Notes: generated by a model from the letters alone, not told the origin. A stretch of DNA of 64,000 bases from CAYREV01 sp964423345 (GCA_964423345.1 CAYREV010000007.1:1-64000), one strand, 5' to 3'; positions 34,112-42,594 are shown, numbered from the stretch's first letter. Numbers and translations are program-made.

Positions 34112-35242
34112 TTACTTGATGTCGGCATCAAAGATGTCCGGGCGTTTCTTGCCTTCCACATTGATGATACCGAGCATGCCTTTATGGGCAACCCTGCTGA
34201 GGGCGTGGTCGACCAGCTTGACCGGTCCGGGTACGGGGAAATCCATTTCAAAGATGCCGCAGCTTCCCGGTGCCACATGGCAGGTTTGCACATATCGTTC
34301 CGGCTTGCTGGCAATGGCCCCTTCTCTCCAGGCTTTGGTGAATACATTGCCGATGGGGTGGAAATTGCTGGTCACATTCGGCCCGCCGGTAACCAGGTAG
34401 ATACGCGCGGTCTCGCCGGTTTTGACATTGAGCGCTCCATACCGGTTGTCGGTGATGGCCTGGGATTCGCCGTTCAGCAGTACATAATTTGGATTTTCAT
34501 CGATCATGGCCTGCGTATTGAAAAGGTGCATACCCTTCTCTCCCGCTTCCCTGTTGGTATATACCTCGTGCTGTCCGAAGTAGAACTCGTGATCTACCGG
34601 GGGAAGACCCTCTTCGGGCTCTACCAGTATCATGCCGAACATTCCGCTGCTGATGTGGTAGTCCATGCGTGGGACCGCACAGTGATAGATGAAGGCTCCG
34701 GGGTACATCGCCTTGAATTTCAGCTTGGTGGATTGGCCGGGAGGGCACAGGGTGGCTTCGGCTCCTCCGCCGGGGCCATAAACCGCGTGGAAGTCCACGT
34801 TGTGAATCATGGTATTTTCAGAGAGGTTCTTATGGGTCAATATTACCGTATCGCCCTGGCGTACACGCACCATGGGGCCGGGTACCTGCCCGTTGTATGT
34901 GAGATACTTGAACTTGACGCCGTCTTCGATTTCGGCGATGACCTCCCGGCTTTCGAGCGTGATCTCATGGATTTTGGGCTTTCGGCGCTTGATCGGCCCG
35001 GGGATGTCGGTAGGATCGGCGGCAACCCGCTGAACCGTGGGAATATTTAGCATGGAAGCCGGGGTGAAATCGCCCGCCTTGCCAACTTCTTTGGCCTGCC
35101 CCACCTTGGGGAACCCCATGCCGGCCAGGAACCCGCCTGAGAGCAGGGCCGCGCCCGTGTTTCTCAGAAACCTTTTTCGAGACTGGGTAGGCTTGTCGTT
35201 AACGGCAGTGATTTGATCGGAAGTATAATTTTTGCTTTCCAT
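34112..35242 (-). CDS. nirK: Copper-containing nitrite reductase
   Basis: Reduces nitrite to NO in the periplasm. The 376-aa precursor has two cupredoxin domains. Type 1 copper ligands: His147, Cys188, His196, Met201. Type 2 ligands: His152, His187 and a C-terminal His (VAHKGM). The catalytic Asp is Asp150 (HNVDFH) and the catalytic His is in NFHPIG. The signal SRKRFLRNTGAALLSGG is Tat-like with Arg-Lys instead of twin Arg. Two TAGA-N8-TCTA sites lie 24 bp upstream, with a sigma-54-like promoter and upstream dyads beyond. Followed by azurin. Confidence 0.96.
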   Translation of the reverse strand: MESKNYTSDQITAVNDKPTQSRKRFLRNTGAALLSGGFLAGMGFPKVGQAKEVGKAGDFTPASMLNIPTVQRVAADPTDIPGPIKRRKPKIHEITLESREVIAEIEDGVKFKYLTYNGQVPGPMVRVRQGDTVILTHKNLSENTMIHNVDFHAVYGPGGGAEATLCPPGQSTKLKFKAMYPGAFIYHCAVPRMDYHISSGMFGMILVEPEEGLPPVDHEFYFGQHEVYTNREAGEKGMHLFNTQAMIDENPNYVLLNGESQAITDNRYGALNVKTGETARIYLVTGGPNVTSNFHPIGNVFTKAWREGAIASKPERYVQTCHVAPGSCGIFEMDFPVPGPVKLVDHALSRVAHKGMLGIINVEGKKRPDIFDADIK

Positions 35243-35266
35243 CTTATCGGAGTGTTTTATTCGAAT

Positions 35267-35302
35267 TATAGATTTAATTGTCTATAGATAATTTTGTCTA
35301 CT
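35267..35302. promoter_or_regulatory. Two overlapping 6-8-6 operators before nirK
   Basis: TATAGA-TTTAATTG-TCTATA (35267-35286, perfect) and TATAGA-TAATTTTG-TCTACT (35283-35302, two mismatches) overlap, with centres 16 bp apart. They fall on the predicted start site and leader of the sigma-54-like nirK promoter, so a bound Rrf2 protein could act as a roadblock. Confidence 0.6.
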
Positions 35303-35310
35303 AATAGTAA

Positions 35311-35327
35311 TTCAATAGTCATGCCAA
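35311..35327 (-). promoter_or_regulatory. Sigma-54-like promoter for nirK
   Basis: On the minus strand the sequence TTGGCATG-ACTA-TTGAA matches the -24/-12 pattern YTGGCACG-N4-TTGCW with two mismatches and the correct 10-bp spacing. The predicted start site is near 35300, about 57 bp before the ATG. Dyads lie 115 bp upstream, the same geometry as at 45131 and 47406. Confidence 0.45.
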
Positions 35328-35431
35328 ACCCCTGTATTGCATAAAATTCTTTTTAAAAAGCTGCTCATCACCTTTCAGATGGGAAATATGATCGGGCATT
35401 AAATGCTGGAAAGAGCATGTGAAACGGGAGT

Positions 35432-35488
35432 ATTGCAGAATTGCAATACCGCGAAATCTGGAATCTGGCAGATTTGCAATCCTGCAAA
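35432..35488. promoter_or_regulatory. Cluster of TTGCA-N4-TGCAA dyads between nirK and the multiheme operon
   Basis: ATTGCA-GAAT-TGCAAT (35432-35447) is perfect; CTGGCA-GATT-TGCAAT (35465-35480) is degenerate; TTTGCA-ATCC-TGCAAA (35473-35488) is perfect. The same dyad occurs in pairs before the porin at 45207 and the yceI pair. The 437-bp gap 35243-35679 otherwise holds only the Rrf2-type operators, the promoter-like site and AT-rich DNA. Confidence 0.6.
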
Positions 35489-35650
35489 TAGGTGTTATAG
35501 CCCCCCCTCCTATCTATAAAAGTTCAGATACCCGGATTAGCATTCGTTACCCTCCCGATTTGACATGCCATACATACATTTTCAAAAAAACAGTTAATAG
35601 AACAGGTTCCAGTTTGAAATAAAGTTAGATTATTCTACATTATTTAATAA

Positions 35651-35670
35651 TTAAGATAAAATAGTATTAA
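35651..35670. promoter_or_regulatory. 6-8-6 operator before the multiheme operon
   Basis: TTAAGA-TAAAATAG-TATTAA, one mismatch from perfect, ends 9 bp before the ATG at 35680. It belongs to the AAGA-N8-TCTT class shared with the nos operon and ric. Confidence 0.5.
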
Positions 35671-35679
35671 ATATTATAT

Positions 35680-37770
35680 ATGGACATGAATGGCCCAAAT
35701 TCCGCTCCCGAAAAACGATGGTCCCGTCCCCTTGTGATCCTCGTATCGGCGTTTCTGCTGTTTGAAACCATTACCGGCCTGCTGATATACTTTCTTCCGT
35801 TCAGTATCAGCAACCAGATGATGATCCTTGTCCACACCGGCATTGGGATCGCATTCTGTATCCCCTACCTGGTGTACCAGGTACAACACTGGCTCAGTCA
35901 GCGCCAACGACCGCTCAGTGAAATCAAGCTTACAGGGTACATCTCCATGTTCGCTGCCCTGGCAGCCGTCATATCGGGACTGGTCCTTACATGGCAGGCC
36001 CTGTTTGAAGTCCGTATCAGCTATACATGGGACAAGATCCACCTGTTCTCTACTTATGTGCTGCTGGCCTCACTGCTACCACATATTGTGCTCATTGTCA
36101 TACGCGACTACAAGGCACGCAACAATCCGGTGATGAAACCGGTGATCGAATCCGAAAAGAATTTCGGCATAAGCAACCTCTTTGCCGTGCTTGCACAATT
36201 TGCGCTGGTATTACTGCTTATATATGCTTTTGAGCCGACTCCCGTCGATAATAGCCTTCCCGAAGATTACCACTATACGGACGAAAGCGGCGACCGGCCC
36301 TTTGCGCCCAGCCTGGCAACCACCGAAAACGGCGAGGGCATCGATGACCTGCTGCTGGGAAAATCGGAAACATGCAGCAGTTCGGGATGCCACGAACAGA
36401 TCGGAAAAGAGTGGGAGGCCAGCGCTCACCGCTACTCGGCTATGGACCCGGCTTTCCGGGCCGTCCAGACCGCCATGGGTAATCAGGAGGGACCCATGTC
36501 TACCCGTTATTGCGGTGGTTGCCACGATCCCATCTCCCTGTTTTCCGGAACCAAGAACCTGTTCAGCGACAGCCTGACCAATAAGATGGGCATGGACGAA
36601 GGGGTCTCCTGTGTCTCCTGCCATGCCATCAAGCAGGTGGATGTATCAGGAAATGCCGATTATGTGATTGCACCGCCCGAACGCTATATCTTTGAACTGA
36701 AAGACGGTAAGATGGCCAAACTGATCAGTGATTTTCTGATTAGGGCCTACCCCCAGAAACATATCGACACCTTCCAGCGGCCACTGCTGAAAACTCCGGA
36801 ATTCTGCGGATCCTGTCATAAACAGTTTATAGACGAAGAGATCAATAACGTCGGATGGGTACAACTGCAGAACCAATACGACAATTGGCGTAAGAGCCGG
36901 TGGAATCATCCCAAAGAACCCACAAAAACCATTCAGTGCCGGGAATGCCATATGCCCCTCACAGATTCCTTTGATCCTGCCAGCGGGGACGATTTGGATT
37001 ACAACCGTACCAAGGACGACGGGAAGCACCGGGACCATCGATTCCTCGGAGCCAACCAGCTGATACCCACCCTGCTGGACCTGCCGGGAGCCGAAGAGCA
37101 CGTCAAACTCACCGAAAAATGGCTAAGGGGTGAAATAGAGATTCCGGAAATCGCCGACAAATGGCGAACCGGGCCCGCAGTGCCCATCAACATTGTTGCT
37201 CCGAGAGAGATAACCGCAGGCAATGACCTTGAGATAAGCATTGTCATAAGCAACAACAAAACAGGACACCACTTCCCCACCGGACCGCTCGATATCATTC
37301 AATCCTGGCTGGAGATTGTGGTGACAGATCAGGATGGAAACGAGATATTCACTTCCGGAACCCTGGACGAAAATAATTTTATCGAACCCGGCTCCTTTAT
37401 TTTTAAAGCCGAACCGGTAGACCAGTACAATAATGTTATCGACCGGCACAACCTATGGGAAATGGTGGGCGTACGATACAGCCGGGCCCTCTATCCCGGC
37501 CATTCCGATAACGCCGACTTCCGGATACCCCTGCCCGATTCACTGGGCCGGAAAAGCAGTGTTTCCATGAACATACCGGGCGACAAGCTCAACACCGATA
37601 AACACCAAACCATTTTGAATATCAGTGCCCGTCTTCAGTACCGGAAAATAAATCAATACCTGATGAATGCGGTTTTCGGCAATACCTACGACAACCCCAC
37701 CGCCACTGTTACTACGATTTCAAGCGACCGGGCCGATGTAACCGTACTGAAAACAGACGCAACCTATTAG
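35680..37770 (+). CDS. Cytochrome b-like membrane domain fused to a pentaheme cytochrome c
   Basis: A 696-aa redox protein. Residues 15-185 are about five membrane helices with candidate b-heme histidines (His52, His70, and His121-x13-His135). The outside part carries five heme c motifs: an unusual C232-x4-C237-H238 (CSSSGCH), then CGGCH (278), CVSCH (311), CGSCH (376) and CRECH (420), of the cytochrome c-554/multiheme kind. A beta-rich C-terminal domain (about 465-690, GHHFPTGPLD) follows. It is the first gene of a three-gene operon under a 6-8-6 operator. I infer quinol oxidation feeding an outer redox partner; the partner is unknown. The start could be the second ATG at 35686. Confidence 0.85.
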   Translation: MDMNGPNSAPEKRWSRPLVILVSAFLLFETITGLLIYFLPFSISNQMMILVHTGIGIAFCIPYLVYQVQHWLSQRQRPLSEIKLTGYISMFAALAAVISGLVLTWQALFEVRISYTWDKIHLFSTYVLLASLLPHIVLIVIRDYKARNNPVMKPVIESEKNFGISNLFAVLAQFALVLLLIYAFEPTPVDNSLPEDYHYTDESGDRPFAPSLATTENGEGIDDLLLGKSETCSSSGCHEQIGKEWEASAHRYSAMDPAFRAVQTAMGNQEGPMSTRYCGGCHDPISLFSGTKNLFSDSLTNKMGMDEGVSCVSCHAIKQVDVSGNADYVIAPPERYIFELKDGKMAKLISDFLIRAYPQKHIDTFQRPLLKTPEFCGSCHKQFIDEEINNVGWVQLQNQYDNWRKSRWNHPKEPTKTIQCRECHMPLTDSFDPASGDDLDYNRTKDDGKHRDHRFLGANQLIPTLLDLPGAEEHVKLTEKWLRGEIEIPEIADKWRTGPAVPINIVAPREITAGNDLEISIVISNNKTGHHFPTGPLDIIQSWLEIVVTDQDGNEIFTSGTLDENNFIEPGSFIFKAEPVDQYNNVIDRHNLWEMVGVRYSRALYPGHSDNADFRIPLPDSLGRKSSVSMNIPGDKLNTDKHQTILNISARLQYRKINQYLMNAVFGNTYDNPTATVTTISSDRADVTVLKTDATY

Positions 37771-37783
37771 AAGTTTATTCAGC

Positions 37784-39580
37784 ATGTCCAGAAGAAAAAA
37801 ACGAATTCTCTACACCTCCCTCTTTTCAACTGCCATATTTCTGCTGGCCGGCTGGCACATTTGGGAAGATGATGAAAGGAAAATCTACCTGCCGGGAGAA
37901 GAAGTACAGGGCGTAACCACTCGCCTGAACCGGGAGATCCCCAAAGACTTTAATGCTTTCACCTTTAGCGATGTTACGGACAAGTCGGGTATCGACTTTA
38001 CCCATTTCAACCACAGGAGAAGTTCCCGGCTTCCCGAGGACATGGGTTCCGGGCTCGCCTGGTTCGACTATGATAACGACGGATGGGACGATCTGTTCCT
38101 GCTTAATTACTCTCTTCCCCTGGGTGATCAACATAAAGATCCCGATCAGACTCCGTCCAGAAGCAAACTGTACAGGAACAACGGGGACGGTACTTTTACG
38201 GATGTAAGCAAACAGTCGGGCTTGGACCTGGCGGTCAGGGGAATGGGCGTAGCTGCGGCCGACTACGACAACGACGGGTGGACCGACCTCATTATAACAA
38301 CCTACGGAACCAACCGCCTTATGAAAAACAACGGAGACGGAACCTTTACAGATGTAAGCAAGGAAGCGGGCATCGATTTCGGACCGGGCTTCTGGGCCGG
38401 GGCATCGTGGGGGGACTTCAACCGCGACGGAAATCCGGATCTTTATATTACGGGGTACGTCAAATTTGAAGATTTCGACTTGTCGGGCGAGAAACTTGCG
38501 GTTGAGGAACCGCCCAGCATCAATCCCTCCTCCTTTCTTCCCGAACGCAACCTGTTATATCAAAATAACGGGAACGGAACTTTTACAGAAATATCCCGCC
38601 AGACAGGTACGATCAACGCTACCGGGCGCAGCCTCTCGGCCTCTTGGGTGGATGTGAATAACGATTTATGGCCCGACCTGTATGTGGCTAATGACGTCTC
38701 CGACAATATCTTATATCTCAACAACGGCGACGGTACATTTAGCGATATTAGCCATACCGCCCATGTGGCCGACTACCGGGGGGCCATGGGGCTGGCTACC
38801 GGCGACTGGGACGGTGACCTTGACATGGATCTTTTTGTGACTCACTGGATCGCCCAGGAAAATGCGCTTTATACCAACCGCCTGCGCGATACCCTGCAGT
38901 CGTCTTCCGGAAGGCTTCGTTTCAAAGATGATTCGGCCAACCATGGCCTGGGACAATCCTCGCTGGATTTCGTGGGTTGGGCAACGGCTTTTACCGACTT
39001 CGACCTGGATTCGCGGCCGGATATCTTTATAGTCAACGGCAACACCATCCAGTATCCGGACAATCCCGAAAGACTAAAACCGATGACCGACCAGATATAC
39101 TGGAATGCCGGAGCCAAACGAGGTTTTTACGATGTCTCAAAATTAAGCGGCTCCTATTTTGCCAAGGAGTTTGTCGGGCGCGGCGGTGCATATGCCGACT
39201 TTGATCATGACGGAGATCCCGATTTGGCCATCATCAACCACGGTGGCAAGGCTGTATTGCTCGAAAATAATCAACATAGCGGAAACCATTGGCTGAGCAT
39301 CAGGCTGGAAGGCACCGAAAGCAATCGTTCGGCCATAGGTGCTCATATTCGCATCACCACGGCAGAAAAAGTACAGGTGAAACAGGTGGGTTCCCAAAGT
39401 TCCTATCTCTCGCACAACAGCCTGGAACAACATTTCGGTTTGGGCAAGCACCGCAAAGTGGATACCCTGGAAATCAGGTGGCCCGGGGGTAAAATTGATA
39501 CCTTCCCGGATATCAAGGCGAATCAGGTTCTGATCATAAAAGAAGGATCAACTGAATCATCCATCATGGCAGTCAATTAA
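37784..39580 (+). CDS. FG-GAP/VCBS repeat and ASPIC/UnbV domain protein
   Basis: A 598-aa secreted or membrane-anchored protein with an N-terminal helix (about 7-24) followed by beta-propeller repeats with calcium-type DxDxDG loops (FDYDNDGWDDLF, DYDNDGWTDLI, DFNRDGNPDLY, DFDHDGDPDLA) and NNGDGTF linkers, ending in an ASPIC/UnbV domain (SHNSLEQHFGLGKHRKVDTLEIRWPGG). It lies 13 bp after the multiheme gene and 2 bp before a TPR gene. The function of this family beside cytochromes is not established; a scaffold or ligand-binding role is inference. Confidence 0.88.
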   Translation: MSRRKKRILYTSLFSTAIFLLAGWHIWEDDERKIYLPGEEVQGVTTRLNREIPKDFNAFTFSDVTDKSGIDFTHFNHRRSSRLPEDMGSGLAWFDYDNDGWDDLFLLNYSLPLGDQHKDPDQTPSRSKLYRNNGDGTFTDVSKQSGLDLAVRGMGVAAADYDNDGWTDLIITTYGTNRLMKNNGDGTFTDVSKEAGIDFGPGFWAGASWGDFNRDGNPDLYITGYVKFEDFDLSGEKLAVEEPPSINPSSFLPERNLLYQNNGNGTFTEISRQTGTINATGRSLSASWVDVNNDLWPDLYVANDVSDNILYLNNGDGTFSDISHTAHVADYRGAMGLATGDWDGDLDMDLFVTHWIAQENALYTNRLRDTLQSSSGRLRFKDDSANHGLGQSSLDFVGWATAFTDFDLDSRPDIFIVNGNTIQYPDNPERLKPMTDQIYWNAGAKRGFYDVSKLSGSYFAKEFVGRGGAYADFDHDGDPDLAIINHGGKAVLLENNQHSGNHWLSIRLEGTESNRSAIGAHIRITTAEKVQVKQVGSQSSYLSHNSLEQHFGLGKHRKVDTLEIRWPGGKIDTFPDIKANQVLIIKEGSTESSIMAVN

Positions 39581-39582
39581 AT

Positions 39583-40446
39583 ATGAAAAAGATTTTTATT
39601 CCCACATTTTTAATCCTGGGGTTGCTGTTCCTGGTCATCACCTACTTCAAATATGCCCCCTCCTCTACTTCAGATGCATCCGATACAGGAGAAGGAAAAC
39701 AGAAATCCACTGAAGTTATTGAGTTCTGGAACCACTACGACCGGGCAACCGACTTGCGAACCGCAGGAGAGTTTCAGCAAGCGACGGCAAGATACCGGGA
39801 AGCCCTCAAGATTGATTCCACCCACTCTAATGCCCTCTACTATATGGGCAATATGCAGATGGTACTGGGCGACTATGCCGATGCCGAAAAATACTGGAAC
39901 CGTTTGATCAGGCTTAATCCTGCCAGCGCACGCGCCCATATTCAACTGGGAACCCTTTACAGTTGCAGTGAAGAATTGAATAAACAACTGTACCACCCTC
40001 CAAAAGCCTTTGCCCATTTTAAAAAAGCCATGGAGATTAACCCCGAGGATACCGGTCCCATGCTGCAGATGGCCAAGATGGACCTCGTCAACAATCGCCT
40101 GAAAGAGGCCCGACAGAAACTGGCCGATGTTGTTTCCAGTAATTTCAGAAGCACGGAAGGCATCTTTTTACAGGGATACCTGGCCTGGAAAGATAAAGGT
40201 GCCGATGAAGCTACCACATACCTGGAAAAAGCCGCGGCCATTGTGAAAGGTGACGATGAACGATATGCCAATGCGGGCGAAGGTGAAACCTCGGGGGGAG
40301 ACGATCCATTGGCCATGGCTGCTCTTCGTTGTAACCTGTACAGCGACCTTATCAAAAATTTGATTACCGCCCATCTGGAAGGGCGTTTATCCGGTACGGA
40401 ACAGGTATACCGCAGCTTCGACAGGGAAATCGCTTCCTCCTCCTGA
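39583..40446 (+). CDS. Membrane-anchored TPR protein
   Basis: A 287-aa protein with an N-terminal membrane helix (residues 4-22) and tandem tetratricopeptide repeats (for example GEFQQATARYREALKIDSTHSNALYYMG and GDYADAEKYWNRLIRLNPASARAHIQLG). Third gene of the multiheme-UnbV-TPR operon with a 2-bp gap, so it is likely a docking or assembly partner of those proteins. The short insert with CSEELNKQLYHP between repeats is unusual. Confidence 0.85.
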   Translation: MKKIFIPTFLILGLLFLVITYFKYAPSSTSDASDTGEGKQKSTEVIEFWNHYDRATDLRTAGEFQQATARYREALKIDSTHSNALYYMGNMQMVLGDYADAEKYWNRLIRLNPASARAHIQLGTLYSCSEELNKQLYHPPKAFAHFKKAMEINPEDTGPMLQMAKMDLVNNRLKEARQKLADVVSSNFRSTEGIFLQGYLAWKDKGADEATTYLEKAAAIVKGDDERYANAGEGETSGGDDPLAMAALRCNLYSDLIKNLITAHLEGRLSGTEQVYRSFDREIASSS

Positions 40447-40514
40447 CTGCCTATCCACTCCCCGAATGAATTATTGCCGGCTTAAAAAAATCAAAGCACT
40501 ACTTTATTTAGTAT

Positions 40515-40534
40515 TTAAGAGTATTTTATCTTAA
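40515..40534. promoter_or_regulatory. 6-8-6 operator before osmC
   Basis: TTAAGA-GTATTTTA-TCTTAA is a perfect repeat with 8-bp spacer in the 237-bp gap before the OsmC gene, about 150 bp upstream of its ATG. It probably governs osmC and the following membrane genes. The rest of the gap shows nothing I can name. Confidence 0.6.
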
Positions 40535-40683
40535 TTTAAGATGTATTGATTAGGAGTAACCTGACCCGGACGATAACCATCGAAAAGATCATCTTACCCA
40601 ATTGAAATTAATATCTGCACATGGCAACGACCCTACCGGTTTGAGCCTCTCAATATGAACCTTGAAAAACTGAGGACAACACC

Positions 40684-41136
40684 ATGAGTAATCAGGAACA
40701 CCTATATGAAATTGACATAAGCTGGGACGAAAACCGCATGGGAACGATGCGATCTCCCGTACTCGACGATGAGATACGGGTTGCCACACCCCCCGAATTC
40801 AATGGGGGTATCGAGGGGATTTGGTCGCCGGAACATCTCTTCGTTGCTTCCATCAGCAGTTGTTTCATGACTACTTTCCTTGCTATTGCTGAATATTCGA
40901 AAATGGATTTTGAAAACCTTCAGGTTAATGCCATCGGCAAACTTGATAAAGTGGATGGGAAATTTATGGTCAGTGAAGTCACACTGAAACCGGTACTGGA
41001 AATTCATGACGAAAAATTTGCCGATAAGGCACGACGCCTCATGGAAAAAGCGGAGGCCGCGTGCCTGATCTCCCGGTCCGTAAAGACCGTTATTCATTTT
41101 GAGCCGAAGGTTGTAATTGGCGCCCTGAATTCCTAG
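40684..41136 (+). CDS. OsmC-family thiol peroxidase-like protein
   Basis: A 150-aa cytosolic OsmC/Ohr fold protein with the two reactive cysteine motifs SISSCFMTTF (Cys about 60) and AEAACLISRSVK (Cys about 120). Family members reduce organic hydroperoxides or other small electrophiles. Its operator links it to the NO/N-oxide group, suggesting defence against nitrosative stress; the actual substrate is unknown. Confidence 0.85.
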   Translation: MSNQEHLYEIDISWDENRMGTMRSPVLDDEIRVATPPEFNGGIEGIWSPEHLFVASISSCFMTTFLAIAEYSKMDFENLQVNAIGKLDKVDGKFMVSEVTLKPVLEIHDEKFADKARRLMEKAEAACLISRSVKTVIHFEPKVVIGALNS

Positions 41137-41147
41137 AACGTCCATCC

Positions 41148-42494
41148 ATGGAATATTACCGGAAATTTATCTCTTCTGTGGAATCGCTATATTTTCGAGG
41201 TGGTTTGCCAACCTCACAAAATATAAACAGGGCCAAGGAGCACAAGATGGCAAGCGGGATAACATCCACTAACTCTCTTAAGCACGATCCCTTGTGGTCG
41301 GTTACCTTCGCCTGCTTTATGCTGGCAGCCCTAACGGGCTCCCTCTACCGCTACGGCATGATCGGCACCCTCCCCTGGGAATTGAGCCTCGACAATATTC
41401 GCCATGCACATTCCCATCTTATGTTCTTCTCCTGGGCCGCCCCCCTCCCTCTCTATATATTCCTGCTAAAAATGAAGGGATGGGTCAACAGCCGGGATAC
41501 CGCCATTCGATGGATGAAAATATCTCTTTGGGCCTGCCTGGCTTTTGGACTTATATCCTACCCATTTTTTCTACTATACGGCTATCATCCGGTGCCGGTC
41601 GGTTCCTCGTCCCTTCCCCTGTCGGTTATCATGTCCGGCATGGTCATGCTCTCATGGTACCTCTACATGGGTAGTTATCTTACTCTAAGAAAAAAGTTGA
41701 GCAACCGAACCAAACCGTGGATGGAAGCTTCCATGTTCATGCTTTTTATCTGTTCACTTGGGGCATGGGGCGTTGCCCTGGTACAGGCACTGTTTCCGGA
41801 AGCCCATTTAATGATGAAAGGGCTGACGCATTTTTTTCTTGCGGCTTTTACAGAAGGGTGGGTGGTTCTGGCCCTGCTCTCGATGCTGCTTGATGCCCTA
41901 CCGCTGGATAAGCGCGCGCTTCCCCTATCCCAGCATACCCTTATCGGCATGATCGCCATAGGTGCACCCCTGACATTTCCCTATGGTATTTCTGAAACCC
42001 TTTTGTCTCCCCTCCTGCTGGTTGTTGCCCGTTTTGGGGGACTGGTTATTGCCACCGCTTTGCTCACCCTTCTTTACGGTATGTTTAAGTCGGCAACATG
42101 GGAAAAATCCCTTTGGAAATGGGTTCTCGGATTGCTTCTGCTCAAGGCCCTAATGCAGCTCAGTGCCTCCCTCCTGCCCTCCGGCTTCTGGCTTTCGGAA
42201 CCTACGTTCCGGGTGTTGTACCTCCATCTGCTCCTGCTCGGGGCATTCACATTGGGCATGGTAGGATGGCTTCATCATAATTCAGAAGCACCCGACAGGC
42301 CCTATACCTTATTTGCCTGGACTGTAGCTATTTTATTGGTCAGCCTGGTCACACTGAGCCCACTATGGCCCGGTTCCTGGAGAGGCATGTGGATTTTCTA
42401 TTTTGTTTGGGGCGCTACCCTGCTGCCGGTATTAGCCCTTGCCTATGAATGGATAACCTTAAAAGTAACATACGGGGATACTTCGCATGAGTGA
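41148..42494 (+). CDS. Multi-helix membrane protein with heme-copper/NnrS-like histidines
   Basis: A 448-aa, roughly 12-helix inner-membrane protein. Its histidine-rich helix IRHAHSHLMFFSWAAPL (His86, His88, His90), GLTHFFLAAFTEGW and VLYLHLLLLGAFTLGMVGWLHH echo heme-copper oxidase and NnrS helices, but the CuB HH pair is missing. It follows osmC by 11 bp. An internal ATG at 41247 would remove a soluble 33-residue lead and is an alternative start. The last bases overlap the start of a globin relic. Function is not identified; heme binding linked to NO handling is inference. Confidence 0.72.
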   Translation: MEYYRKFISSVESLYFRGGLPTSQNINRAKEHKMASGITSTNSLKHDPLWSVTFACFMLAALTGSLYRYGMIGTLPWELSLDNIRHAHSHLMFFSWAAPLPLYIFLLKMKGWVNSRDTAIRWMKISLWACLAFGLISYPFFLLYGYHPVPVGSSSLPLSVIMSGMVMLSWYLYMGSYLTLRKKLSNRTKPWMEASMFMLFICSLGAWGVALVQALFPEAHLMMKGLTHFFLAAFTEGWVVLALLSMLLDALPLDKRALPLSQHTLIGMIAIGAPLTFPYGISETLLSPLLLVVARFGGLVIATALLTLLYGMFKSATWEKSLWKWVLGLLLLKALMQLSASLLPSGFWLSEPTFRVLYLHLLLLGAFTLGMVGWLHHNSEAPDRPYTLFAWTVAILLVSLVTLSPLWPGSWRGMWIFYFVWGATLLPVLALAYEWITLKVTYGDTSHE

Positions 42495-42594
42495 TATCAG
42501 AAATGAAGAGGATATCAGTAAACTGGTTCACACCTTCTATCAAAAGGTGCAAAAAGATAGCTGCAACGGGAAGGCAAACTTGAAGAATAAATAA
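42487..42594 (+). pseudogene. Relic of a group III truncated hemoglobin
   Basis: A 35-codon frame, MSDIRNEEDISKLVHTFYQK followed by VQKDSCNG, strongly resembles the first helices of group III truncated globins (D-I-x-x-L-V-x-x-FYxKVxxD). After Asp24 the similarity stops and the frame ends at a TAA, with no heme-pocket Phe or proximal His left. Its ATG overlaps the end of the upstream membrane gene, as expected of a former operon member. Truncated globins detoxify NO, so loss beside other NO genes makes sense. Identification rests on about 24 residues. Confidence 0.5.
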
